Position numbers and translations under genes: made by a program. From Bacteroidia bacterium (GTDB lineage: Bacteria > Bacteroidota > Bacteroidia > J057 > JADKCL01): a DNA stretch of 64,000 bases. The DNA lies in NCBI GenBank assembly GCA_020635905.1, contig JACJYV010000003.1, positions 186,001-250,000 on the forward strand, given 5' to 3'. The number at the start of each line of letters is the position of its first letter. Positions within the stretch are counted from its first letter, which is position 1. This document shows positions 36,486-45,360 of the stretch, piece by piece. The notes beneath the pieces were generated by a model. That model was not told where the DNA came from. It searched no databases and was given only the letters and a program-made list of their open reading frames with translations.

Positions 36486-37013
36486 GGTGGGAATTGAGGT
36501 TAAGCAGGGGAAAGTTAGGGAATTTTGGGGGATAATCTTGCTGGAATGTGGGTTGAAGATGGGATTAACCACCTGGGACACCAGGATTTTAAGGCTTTAA
36601 CCCTTGTCAAAGAGTACTGACCGCTGATTGCAGAACGCTGACTGCTAAACGACGAACGCTTCTGTAATTCTTCACAACCGGCCCGGGACAGGCCCGATGA
36701 GGGAGTGTTAAGGGCTTGAGTATTGGGTAATAATTGGGGACCTATTGGGGATGTATTGAGTAACTATTGAGTAACCCCCCTTTGAGGGACGGGTTTGGGT
36801 CCGGGGACGGGGGCAGAATTTTGTCCGGGGACTGCTTGAGTTTGCCTTTGTAAATTTAATCATTGGGGGAATTTGATCCCAGGGATTGGGGAAATTTTTG
36901 GAAGGGAATTGGAGGTTTTGGATGTGAATGGAATCAATTTGTAATACATAACGTAACCTATTGGTATTTGGGTCTTACTTTGTTCAGGATTTCGCTACAG
37001 GAGTTAAAGAAAA
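36486..37013. other. Non-coding stretch
   Basis: No convincing gene in 528 bp. It contains a low-complexity run of GACCGCTGATTGC/CTGACTGC type near 36615 and several ATTGGGG and TATTGAGTAA repeats around 36715-36790. The tail (36930-37013) is likely the leader and promoter of the lipoprotein gene. Confidence 0.5.
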
Positions 37014-37457
37014 ATGAAACTTTTCATCCCGTACATCCCTGTTTTGTTTTGCAGTGTCTTCTTCAATGCTTGTTCGGCCCTGAATACTCATTCTGACCTC
37101 AATTCTTGTTTTAAGGGCAACTGGATTTTTATGCATGAGGAAGACAACCTTGATCAGGCAGATACCCTTTTTTTGACTCGTTTCAATACAGCTTCCTCTT
37201 CTGATGTTTTTCTGACCCGGATGTGGTACTTGGAAATCAATGACACGGCAACCAGTCTGAGCTATAAAGGCCCTGACTCAGGGGCAAGTGGGGGCGTTGA
37301 CGCTCAGGGAAACCCCTGGACTATGAGCGCAAGTCAGGGAGTAATGTTTATGGTAGAAAAGTCCCCCAATGGTTTTCTTCTGATCAGAAAAGATGGAAAC
37401 CTGCAGTTTAGGTTTGAGAAATGTGAAGGAGACATTGGGGTGATCGTGAGGGAGTAG
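37014..37457 (+). CDS. Lipoprotein, 147 aa
   Basis: The signal peptide ends in a lipobox at FFNACSA. The mature protein (WIFMHEEDNLDQADTLFLTR, MWYLEINDTATSLSYKGP, MFMVEKSPNGFLLIRKDGNL) looks like a small lipocalin-like or META-type beta barrel. No specific family is recognised. It is separate from the next lipoprotein gene by 146 bp. Confidence 0.65.
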   Translation: MKLFIPYIPVLFCSVFFNACSALNTHSDLNSCFKGNWIFMHEEDNLDQADTLFLTRFNTASSSDVFLTRMWYLEINDTATSLSYKGPDSGASGGVDAQGNPWTMSASQGVMFMVEKSPNGFLLIRKDGNLQFRFEKCEGDIGVIVRE

Positions 37458-37603
37458 GCGGGTAATCAGAATATTCATTGTAAATCAGAACAAAGGTTTG
37501 GGAAGCCCAAACCCGCTTCACGGAAACTTGGTCTCCGCAGATCATCCGGGTAGGGCTACATTTGGGGCATAACCAAATACTCCAAATCAAATTTTATTAA
37601 AAA

Positions 37604-38371
37604 ATGAAAAAACACACTTTTAAATCCTCTCTTTTGGCTGCTTTCATGTTGTTGGTCCTGGTTTTGAGCAACTCCTGCTCCCGGGAAGAGATCGTGGAAG
37701 AGGCTCCCTTTTCTTACCAAAACCGTATCATCAAAGTGACTCACCACTACGATTATTACGGGGAAAAATTCAGCGTCACTTACACCTACGACCAGGAAGA
37801 GCACAAATTGCTGGACCGTCAGGGCGATCTGGAAATGGCCCAGAAGGTGTTTGGCAATCCCGACCAGGCGCCCCAGGGTATCCTGTATGATATCACAGGC
37901 GCCAACGAGACCGGGGTGGCTCACGCCATGCTGTTTCGCACAAAGGAAGAAGCCCTGGCCCAGGTGGACCCAAGTAGCCATGGCGCCAGCCGGGCCTGCG
38001 ACTACATGGAAACTTCCGGCTCGGCCACCTTCAGGTTTTATGAACATGCCAACTACGTAAGCGAGCTTACCACCCTCACCAAAACCAATAAGCGATCACT
38101 CGGCTGGAACTATGTCATGAACCAAAATAATGACAAGATGTCTTCATTTAAGGTATCCTTCCCGAACAATCAGGCGGGAAATGGTTGGATGCAAATGAAC
38201 ATCGATTGGTGTTACCAGGGCACCCAACTCCTTTTCCACGTACACCAGGGATACCTGGAGTGCCCCAACCTGGAGACTTACTGGCTCTGCGCTGCTTTTT
38301 ACTGGGGAAATTACACGGTATATTATAACGACCAAATTTCTTCCCTTTACGGTATAATTGACCCTATTTGA
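37604..38371 (+). CDS. Lipoprotein, 255 aa
   Basis: The signal peptide and lipobox (VLSNSCSREE) are clear. The mature part is beta-rich and aromatic (YDYYGEKFSVTYTYDQEEHK, FRFYEHANYVSELTTLTKTN). The region DYMETSGSATFRFYEH has the feel of the crystallin-type or peptidase-inhibitor fold, but the family is not established. A TACATTTG -7 box is at 37557-37564. A rho-independent terminator follows the stop within 60 bp. Confidence 0.7.
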   Translation: MKKHTFKSSLLAAFMLLVLVLSNSCSREEIVEEAPFSYQNRIIKVTHHYDYYGEKFSVTYTYDQEEHKLLDRQGDLEMAQKVFGNPDQAPQGILYDITGANETGVAHAMLFRTKEEALAQVDPSSHGASRACDYMETSGSATFRFYEHANYVSELTTLTKTNKRSLGWNYVMNQNNDKMSSFKVSFPNNQAGNGWMQMNIDWCYQGTQLLFHVHQGYLECPNLETYWLCAAFYWGNYTVYYNDQISSLYGIIDPI

Positions 38372-38396
38372 GGCTTGGGTTGATGGATGGATTGAG

Positions 38397-38427
38397 AATG
38401 CCGGGCCGCAAGGTCCGGCATTTTTTT
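38397..38427 (+). terminator. Rho-independent terminator
   Basis: AATGCCGGGCC and GGTCCGGCATT, one mismatch, flank a GCAA loop and are followed by seven Ts. It lies 26 bp past the stop of the 255-aa lipoprotein gene. Confidence 0.85.
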
Positions 38428-38442
38428 CATATATGCCTCTCC

Positions 38443-41400
38443 CTACCTCAACAACGTCACACTCCCCCCTACCACAGAAGTCTTCACCTGTCCACCTGTG
38501 CGGTACACCAGTCTGTACATGTACACCCCTTCGGCCACGTCGTTGCCGTTGAAGGTACCGTCCCAGAGGGTGGTGGGGTTTTCGGAATGGAAGAGCATTT
38601 TGTTCCAGCGGTCGAAAATGGTGAGGTCGTATTCTTCCCAACTGGTGGCCATGGGCTGGAAGTAATCGTTGCGGAAGTCGCCGTTGGGGGTAAAGGCATT
38701 GGGGATCCAGACTTTGGAGATACAGGCTTCGCCTGAGGAGTCGGCAATCACGATGGCATCGATCTGACTGCATCCGTTGATGGTAGCCCGCACCGAGAAC
38801 ACGCCCGGCTGGGCCGCCTCGATCGATTGGCTGGTCTGGCCGGTGGACCATTCGTAGGTATCAAAGCCGGCCCCGGCATCCAGGGTAATCAGGGCACCCG
38901 GACACATGAAGGTGTCGCGCCCGATATCCAGGGGATTGGCCTGATTGACCGTGATGTTGATGTCGTCGAAGAAGCGGCAGCCCGAGGCATCCTTCACTTC
39001 CACCGCAAAGGTGCCAGTGGTGTCCACAATGAGGTACTGAGACTGGGCCCCGGTATTCCACTGGTAGGATACGTAACCGTCACCCGGATCGAGCAGGATA
39101 AAATCGCCGTTGCAATAGACCTGATCGGGACCAAGCAAGGGGGCGTTGCTGATGGCGGTGGTGCTGATATTGATGTTGTCGGTGCCGGTACAGCCGTACT
39201 GGTCGGTGACCACCACGGAGTAATTGCCCGCCTGGGTCACAAAGAGCCACTGGTTGGTGGAACCGTCGTTCCACAAATAGCCTTCCAGACCGGAGCCTGC
39301 ATCGAGCATGATGAAACCCGAGTCGCAGATGGCCTGGTCGGGGCCCAGATTGACCACGATGGCCGGATTGAGATTCACCAGAATCTGATCGGTAGCCTCG
39401 CAACCGTTTCCGTCGGTGACGGTGACAGTATAAGTACCCGGACCGGTCACATTGAAAGTATTGGAAGTGGAGCCATTGCCCCAGAGCACAGAGGCCCAGC
39501 CATTGCCCGCGTCGAGCAGGAGGCTGCCCCCGTTGCAGACCACGGTATCGGGACCCAGATCCACGACAGGATCGGGGAAGGCAAACAGGTTGACGGTATC
39601 GGTGCCGGTACAGGTATTGGGGTCGGTGACCACCACGCTGTAGGTGCCGGGATTGGTGACGTTGATGGCCGCGCCGCTCTGGCCGGTGGACCAGGCATAG
39701 TTAATATAGGCTCCACCCGTAGAGAGCACTTCGGTCGCGCCGCTGCAAATGCCGCGGTCAGGTCCGAGGTTGGGAGTGGCGGCAGGATAATTGAAGACCT
39801 GGCGGGTATCAGATCCGGTACATCCGTTGGCGTTGGTGACAGTCACCGTATAGGAGCCGGGGTTGGAGACCTGGATAAAATGGGTGGTGGCGCCCGTATT
39901 CCAAACGGTGCTCACAAATCCACTGCCCGGATCAAGGATGATGGCATCGCCCGGGCAAATGGTGGTATCGGGCCCCAGGGTAAAGGCCGGGCCGGGATCG
40001 AGGCTCACGAATATCTGGTCGCTTGCGGTACAGCCATTGGCGTCGGTCACGGTTACGGTATAAGTGCCCTGAGCGGATACGCTTTTGGTCTGTCCGTTGC
40101 CGCCGTTGGACCAACTGTAGCTGGTGAAGCCGGGTCCGGCATCGAGGATGATGCTGCTGCCCTGGCAGACGGTGGTGTCAGGTCCGAGATTTACCACAGG
40201 CGGGGTATTCACCCCGATCACAATCGTGTCTGAACTGATACAGCCATTGATGTCCACGGTTTGCACCCAGTAGGTGCCGGGAAAGAGAACCGAGATATTC
40301 TGGGTGGTGGCGCCCGTATTCCAGAGGTAGGAGTTGAAGCCCACCCCGGCACCTATGACGGCGGGGGTGCCTGCACAGACCGAGAAGTCAGGCCCCAGGT
40401 TGGGGGGCGTCACGTTGTGGTTGAATACCTGTATGGTATCCTTGCCCTGACAGTTGTTGGCGTCGGTGGCGATCACGCTGTACTGCCCGACCGGGGTGAC
40501 GGAAACTGTCTGGTTGGTGCCGCCTGTATTCCACAAATAGGAAAGGAAGCCCGTGCCCGCATTGAGCACGGCCGGGGTGCCCGGACATTTGGTCACGTCC
40601 GGCCCCAGGTTGACCACAGGCAGGGGATTGACCGTAATGTTGATGTCGTCGGTCTGGGTACAGGTATTGAAATCGGTGACCGTCACACTGTAATTTCCCG
40701 AAGTATTGACGCTGATGGTCTGAGAAGTTTGTCCGCCGGGAGCCCAGAGATAGCCAGACATGCCGGGACCTGCATTGAGCACGGTGGAGTTGCCCTGACA
40801 AATGGCTTTATCGGGTCCGAGGTTGACGCCGGGCAGGGGGAAGTTGAATATTTTGATGGTATCCTTGCCCAGACAACCGTTGAAGTCAATCGCAGCCACT
40901 GTGTACTGCGCCGCCGAGGAAACCTTGACCGTCTGATTGGTGCCGCCTGTGGACCAGAAGTAGCTGATGTAAGGTCCGCCTGCATCGAGGGTCACAGAAT
41001 CACCTGTACAGAGGGTGGTGTCGTTGCCGAGATTGATAGACGGACCGGGAGTCACGGTGACAACCATGGAATCGGTCACGGAGCACATGTTCTGGTCGGT
41101 GACGGTTACGTAATATTTGGTGGTCACGGGTGGATAAACGATGGGATTGGCCGCGTTGGGCAGGTTGATGTTGCCGGTCGGGGTCCAGGAGTAGGTATAA
41201 GGCGGGGCGCCAAAGGTCGCTGTGGGCGATCCGCCCACCTGAACGGAAGTACCCACACAGATGATCTGGTTATTTCCAGCCTCCGCTTTGACCAGTACGG
41301 TGGGATCTTCCATGATCTTGAGGGTGAAGGTTCCCATTTCAGGGGCTGTATTACCGTCCACCACGATGTAGTAGGTGCCGGGGGTACAGAGGGGAATGGT

Positions 41401-42330
41401 GATCTCGGAGGTATTGGCGCAGAAGTTGTTGTTGAAGGCAATCTGGTTGCAGCCTCCGTCGAGGATGTAAAGGTTGGTATTGAAGGTGGCTGCGGCACAA
41501 AGGGTAGCTTTGAGGCCGACTGCAGCGGTCACATTTACTTCGTAAAAGACATCGTTTCCGGCGCTGGCGGGCCAGTTATTGGAGTAGCACTCGTTGCTGT
41601 TGAAGTGGGTGAGCACAGGTGCGCCGGGGAAGAAGTTGCCCAGCGGGATGGCATCGTTGCAGGAACTGCCTTTGGTGTAGCGCCAGAATGATTCGATGCG
41701 GGGCTGGTAATAGTTATTGCTGGGACAGTTTCCGGCCACAAATCCGTGGTTGTACCACTGACAGGGCGGTCCCAGGCGGTAATTCAGTTGGGTTTTGAAG
41801 GGGTTGGCATCGCAATGGTTGTCGTCGCCGGTGGTGACTCCAATGCAATTCCCAAAGATCACGACTCCACAACACTGGGGATTCTGGAAGGTGCAACGGG
41901 TACCTGAGTTGCAGAAGCCCAGCAGACCGTCGGAAGGAAGGTCGTCTTCCCAGGCATCCATGCGGATGTCGAAGTACATGGGCACGGTAGTGCCGTTGTA
42001 GAGGAAGGCGGGCCAGCCAAAATTGAAGTCCATGGAAGCCAGCGGGGGAGAAAAGTTCTGGGTGAGACACCCGGTGGGGAACCATCCTGCACCGTCCACA
42101 TCGGCATTGTCGCGGGCCCAGAGGTTGAAACTGAGCTCATCCGGGGCAAAACCCACACCCAGCAATCCCAGGTCCGTCTCCACATTGGTTACGTTGATTT
42201 CCCGCAACCTGACCTGAAGCTCCATGGGCCCGTCGTTATAGGTCTGGGCAATAATTTCCGAATAAGGTAAAAGGAGAAGAACAATGCATGCCAGCGAAAT
42301 TCGCGTTACCAGACGGCAAATTTTCCTCAT
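38443..42330 (-). CDS. Large surface protein with 11 PKD/Ig-like repeats and gliding-associated (type B T9SS) C-terminal domain
   Basis: 1295 aa; the ATG at 42330 gives a signal peptide (LACIVLLLLPYSEIIAQ). A 330-residue N-terminal part has FNLWARDNADVDGAGWFP and carries many cysteines. It is followed by one PKD-type domain and then eleven copies of an about 82-aa unit, each starting LGPD-x3-C-x-G and running to SYxWxTGxxT ... GxYxVxVTDxNGC. The C-terminal domain (WIPNAFTPNGDFRNDYFQPM to VTLLR) is the CHU_C type used for T9SS export and surface anchoring. Gliding-associated proteins of this kind act in adhesion. It is transcribed from the AT-rich gap at 42340-43100. Confidence 0.92.
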   Translation of the reverse strand: MRKICRLVTRISLACIVLLLLPYSEIIAQTYNDGPMELQVRLREINVTNVETDLGLLGVGFAPDELSFNLWARDNADVDGAGWFPTGCLTQNFSPPLASMDFNFGWPAFLYNGTTVPMYFDIRMDAWEDDLPSDGLLGFCNSGTRCTFQNPQCCGVVIFGNCIGVTTGDDNHCDANPFKTQLNYRLGPPCQWYNHGFVAGNCPSNNYYQPRIESFWRYTKGSSCNDAIPLGNFFPGAPVLTHFNSNECYSNNWPASAGNDVFYEVNVTAAVGLKATLCAAATFNTNLYILDGGCNQIAFNNNFCANTSEITIPLCTPGTYYIVVDGNTAPEMGTFTLKIMEDPTVLVKAEAGNNQIICVGTSVQVGGSPTATFGAPPYTYSWTPTGNINLPNAANPIVYPPVTTKYYVTVTDQNMCSVTDSMVVTVTPGPSINLGNDTTLCTGDSVTLDAGGPYISYFWSTGGTNQTVKVSSAAQYTVAAIDFNGCLGKDTIKIFNFPLPGVNLGPDKAICQGNSTVLNAGPGMSGYLWAPGGQTSQTISVNTSGNYSVTVTDFNTCTQTDDINITVNPLPVVNLGPDVTKCPGTPAVLNAGTGFLSYLWNTGGTNQTVSVTPVGQYSVIATDANNCQGKDTIQVFNHNVTPPNLGPDFSVCAGTPAVIGAGVGFNSYLWNTGATTQNISVLFPGTYWVQTVDINGCISSDTIVIGVNTPPVVNLGPDTTVCQGSSIILDAGPGFTSYSWSNGGNGQTKSVSAQGTYTVTVTDANGCTASDQIFVSLDPGPAFTLGPDTTICPGDAIILDPGSGFVSTVWNTGATTHFIQVSNPGSYTVTVTNANGCTGSDTRQVFNYPAATPNLGPDRGICSGATEVLSTGGAYINYAWSTGQSGAAINVTNPGTYSVVVTDPNTCTGTDTVNLFAFPDPVVDLGPDTVVCNGGSLLLDAGNGWASVLWGNGSTSNTFNVTGPGTYTVTVTDGNGCEATDQILVNLNPAIVVNLGPDQAICDSGFIMLDAGSGLEGYLWNDGSTNQWLFVTQAGNYSVVVTDQYGCTGTDNINISTTAISNAPLLGPDQVYCNGDFILLDPGDGYVSYQWNTGAQSQYLIVDTTGTFAVEVKDASGCRFFDDINITVNQANPLDIGRDTFMCPGALITLDAGAGFDTYEWSTGQTSQSIEAAQPGVFSVRATINGCSQIDAIVIADSSGEACISKVWIPNAFTPNGDFRNDYFQPMATSWEEYDLTIFDRWNKMLFHSENPTTLWDGTFNGNDVAEGVYMYRLVYRTGGQVKTSVVGGSVTLLR

Positions 42331-42494
42331 ATTTTCAATCAATAAAGCCTTTTTTGACGCTCCTGTCTGTACAGAGAACGTTTTGCAGGGTAAATATAGT
42401 AAAAAGTGGGGATTAAAGGGATTGGGGATGTATCCCGATGAATGTCATTGGGGTCAACTTAGTGGAAAAACAGCCTAAGGTGATCAGTATCGCA

Positions 42495-42634
42495 ATCCCG
42501 ATAGAAATCGGGATCGCCAAGATTTTTGGGCCCTCCCGAATGCTTTCGGGATTCCGTTGGCTGAGGTGGCAAAGAACGCTAAGCAAGCCTTTTTAAATAC
42601 GTTTTGTCTTTGGGATCCCGAAAGCTTTCGGGAT
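42495..42634. repeat. Three CCCGA-type palindromes, one shared with 4645
   Basis: ATCCCGAT/ATCGGGAT (42495-42514), TCCCGAATGCTTTCGGGA (42534-42551) and the perfect 20-bp palindrome ATCCCGAAAGCTTTCGGGAT (42615-42634). The region 42519-42559 is the inverted partner of 4637-4677. The rest of the 773-bp gap between 42330 and 43104 contains no believable gene. Confidence 0.8.
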
Positions 42635-43044
42635 TGCTCCCTTCAACCCACGAAACGCGGAAAACAACCCCTTTGCGGCCTTTGCGTGACCTTTAAACCC
42701 TTAAGTTGACGCGCATGGGATGATTGTGGATAAATTGGGAAGGGGGAAATTACATTCAGCGGAGGGGCCTTTTGGGCAAAAAACAATTTTACCTCAGCCT
42801 GAACGCCGAAATAAACTTCCCTTCCTGTTTAGCTTTTAAAAGGATCAGGGAAATCATGTTCCCTGGTTCATGCGAAGAATTATTGATCTTTCAAGAATAT
42901 TCGGGCCACAACAGAAACCGCCGGTTTTAAAACACAATAATACACAGAATCAGGGAATCCATGCAAGAGATACTCATTTGAAACCCACTTCTGATTATGA
43001 ATTGAGCAAAATATCTCAAGGGGAAAAATATTTGACCTTTATCA

Positions 43045-43074
43045 TTGGCAAAGGAAGGTTTTCGGTTAATTTTG
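43045..43074 (+). promoter_or_regulatory. Bacteroidota promoter of the first T9SS paralogue
   Basis: TTG at 43045-43047 and TAATTTTG at 43067-43074, 19 bp apart, match the Bacteroidota TTG-N19-TAnnTTTG promoter. The start codon is 30 bp further on. Confidence 0.65.
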
Positions 43075-43103
43075 CACTTCAATCTTAAAAAAACCAATTC
43101 TAC

Positions 43104-44918
43104 ATGAGAAAAATCTACCAACTTCTTTTGCTTGCTGCGTTTGTGATGGGTTTTGAGCTCAGTTTCGGACAAGCCACCATTACTTATTCTGAGTCCTTTA
43201 CCAACGGACAAGGCTCTCCAGGAATCCAGTGCACCAACTGGAATGCCTTTCGTGCACAGCTGGTGCCCACCAATTGCTATGTGAGCATGACGGTCACCGG
43301 CACCTTCGATGCGGTGGGGCTTACCTGCACCGACCCCTCGGTTACGGCGCAGATGGCCGCGGCGCTCTACAACCTGACCGACCTTTACGCTTCTGCCAAC
43401 GGCCATATCTGGTCGCTGTGTGGCAGCCGTTATTCGGGCGAATTCTGGATTGATCCCCCTGCGCTTTGCAGCGGAAACAACTGTCCCGGACCCAATGCGT
43501 ACATTCTGCGTCCCTGTATCGGGGGTAGCAACCCCAACTGGGGCGGGGTCAACACCAATACCTGTGGCGCTCCCAGCCAGATTATGACCCTGACCTTTAC
43601 CCTGGGCAATTCCTTTACTCCCGGAGTTGAAGACACCATTGTAGGCCCCACGGCCGCCTGTGCAGGCGACACCATTACCTATTCTATGGACACCATCAAC
43701 GGTGCCACCGGCTTTACCTGGTCTGTGCCTGTTGGTGCGACCATCATTTCCGGACAAGGCACCAATACCCTGATGGTGATTGCAGGCGGAAACGGCGGAA
43801 CGGTACTGGTGCAGGGAACAGGTTCCTGCGGCACCACTGATATCGACTCTATTTCGACGGTTTACGAAACGCCTATCAGCGGAACTGCCACCATCAGCGG
43901 TGCGGACAGCGTATGCGCAGGTGACTCCGTGTGGTACTCCATTACCCCGATTGCCGGGGTAAGCTCTTATACCTGGACCCTCGGGTCAGGTGCAGGCTCC
44001 ATCGTTTCCGGACAGGGAACGGACCAGATTATGGTGGTGGCCGGCAACACCCCGGGCGACCTGAGCGTAACTGCCTACACCAACTGCTTTTCCAAAGCAC
44101 TGGATACCCTCAGTCTGGTGGTCAGCACCCTGCCCACGAGTACGGCCAGCATTTACGGTCCTTCACAGATGTGCGCAGGAGATACCATCTCTCTTGGTTT
44201 CCCCCTTGCGCCTTCCTTCCTGACCTATAACTGGATGGTGCCCAATGGCAGCAACATTCTTTCAGGACAGGGCACGGATATGATCAGCCTGGAACTGGGC
44301 AGCACCGCAGGATCTGTGATCCTGGAAGTGAGCAATGAATGTGGCTACGCCAATATTGACACGGCTTACCTCCCCATTGAGAACATTCCCTCAGCCCCCG
44401 GCACCATCAGTGGAGACAACAGCCTCTGTATCAACGATACGGCTGTTTACTCGGTGACTTTTGTCAACGGACTTACCTATAACTGGTCGGCCCCCACGGG
44501 AGCCACCGTTAATGCAGGGCAAGGCACCAACCAGGCTACCATCATCTTTGGCAGCAACGACGGAAATGTGAGCGTGACCGCTACCAATATGTGCGGCACC
44601 AGCCCCGCCAGCGACCTGGCCGTTACCCTGGACTCCTGTCTGACGGGCTTGCTGGAAGGCCTGGCCGATCTGCCTGCCGTGCTTTACCCCAACCCTTCCA
44701 ACGGACGGGTGAAAGTGAAGTTTACCGTTCCTACGGGAGATCTGAATATGACGGTTCTGACGGTCAACGGTCAAACCCTCCTGACTAAAGGCATGGGTTC
44801 AGCTCGCCAGGGCACTGAACTTGAACTGGATCTGACCAGTCTGGGACAGGGTATTTACCTCCTGAAGATCGCCGACCAAACCCAGGGCATGGTAAGGAGA
44901 ATCGAAATTTTCAAATAA
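43104..44918 (+). CDS. T9SS-exported surface protein with four PKD-like repeats (paralogue 1)
   Basis: 604 aa. Signal peptide MRKIYQLLLLAAFVMGFELS. The N-terminal domain (about 20-170) is Cys- and Trp-rich (LCGSRYSGEFWIDPPALCSG, LRPCIGGSNPNWGGVN) and shared with the next gene. Then come four PKD-like repeats that begin xIxGxxxxCAGDxI. The last 80 residues (PNPSNGRVKVKFTV to VRRIEIFK) are a T9SS type A sorting domain. Function unknown; probably an adhesin or cell-surface fibre. It has a good promoter at 43045. It ends directly at a 122-bp MITE-like element. Confidence 0.9.
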   Translation: MRKIYQLLLLAAFVMGFELSFGQATITYSESFTNGQGSPGIQCTNWNAFRAQLVPTNCYVSMTVTGTFDAVGLTCTDPSVTAQMAAALYNLTDLYASANGHIWSLCGSRYSGEFWIDPPALCSGNNCPGPNAYILRPCIGGSNPNWGGVNTNTCGAPSQIMTLTFTLGNSFTPGVEDTIVGPTAACAGDTITYSMDTINGATGFTWSVPVGATIISGQGTNTLMVIAGGNGGTVLVQGTGSCGTTDIDSISTVYETPISGTATISGADSVCAGDSVWYSITPIAGVSSYTWTLGSGAGSIVSGQGTDQIMVVAGNTPGDLSVTAYTNCFSKALDTLSLVVSTLPTSTASIYGPSQMCAGDTISLGFPLAPSFLTYNWMVPNGSNILSGQGTDMISLELGSTAGSVILEVSNECGYANIDTAYLPIENIPSAPGTISGDNSLCINDTAVYSVTFVNGLTYNWSAPTGATVNAGQGTNQATIIFGSNDGNVSVTATNMCGTSPASDLAVTLDSCLTGLLEGLADLPAVLYPNPSNGRVKVKFTVPTGDLNMTVLTVNGQTLLTKGMGSARQGTELELDLTSLGQGIYLLKIADQTQGMVRRIEIFK

Positions 44919-45040
44919 GGGAACCTCTAAAAACTTCGAATCTCTGCGTTGGACTTGGTTCAGAAATGCTCATTTACGGTAGTAAACTGCGCTTTCCTCA
45001 CCTGCGTCCGCCTTGATCTTCATCGTTTTTAGAGGTCCCC
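44919..45040. mobile_element. MITE-like element, copy 1
   Basis: A 122-bp unit with terminal inverted repeats GGGAACCTCTAAAAAC and GTTTTTAGAGGTCCCC. The whole sequence is the reverse complement of 47453-47574 at about nine tenths identity. It starts on the base after the paralogue 1 stop codon. It has no coding capacity. No clear target duplication is seen here. Confidence 0.75.
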
Positions 45041-45122
45041 AAAATATTTTGCGCTTTTTTCTCCAGGCTCCGCCTTGGGCTCCTTTGTATTTTGAGCTTC
45101 CCCTCAAAAGGATAGTCAAATC

Positions 45123-45158
45123 AAAAAGCCGGGCCTCAGATCGAGGACCGGCTTTTTT
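45123..45158 (+). terminator. Rho-independent terminator
   Basis: AAAAAGCCGGGCCTC and GAGGACCGGCTTTTTT form a strong stem with a T-run, past the MITE-like element. It most likely ends transcription of the first paralogue. Confidence 0.85.
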
Positions 45159-45360
45159 GTGACCGACAAAACCAATCAGATTGGGCCAAAAGGCAAAAAA
45201 TCCTTATTTTAGTTTTTTGCGTGTCATCACCCCCAAAATTCCCATGAGAAAGCCGTTTCCCTTTGCGCATACCAATTCTTCTGGATGGATGGCCTGGTGC
45301 TACTCCACACGAAATCTTTTGGAAAACATCGTCACATTAACCAATAATATTTGATTGCTT

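Noticed and set aside
38827..41691. Two long plus-strand frames opposite the gliding-associated gene
   Set aside because: They mirror the LGPD repeats of the real gene, are full of Gly/Val/His low-complexity and lack a plausible start.
42724..43088. Small frames of 68 and 72 codons upstream of the first T9SS paralogue
   Set aside because: They run through the promoter region and overlap each other in different frames without protein-like sequence.
45244..45354. 36-codon ATG frame just before the second T9SS paralogue
   Set aside because: No similarity or typical leader-peptide feature; kept only as a comment in that gene's entry.
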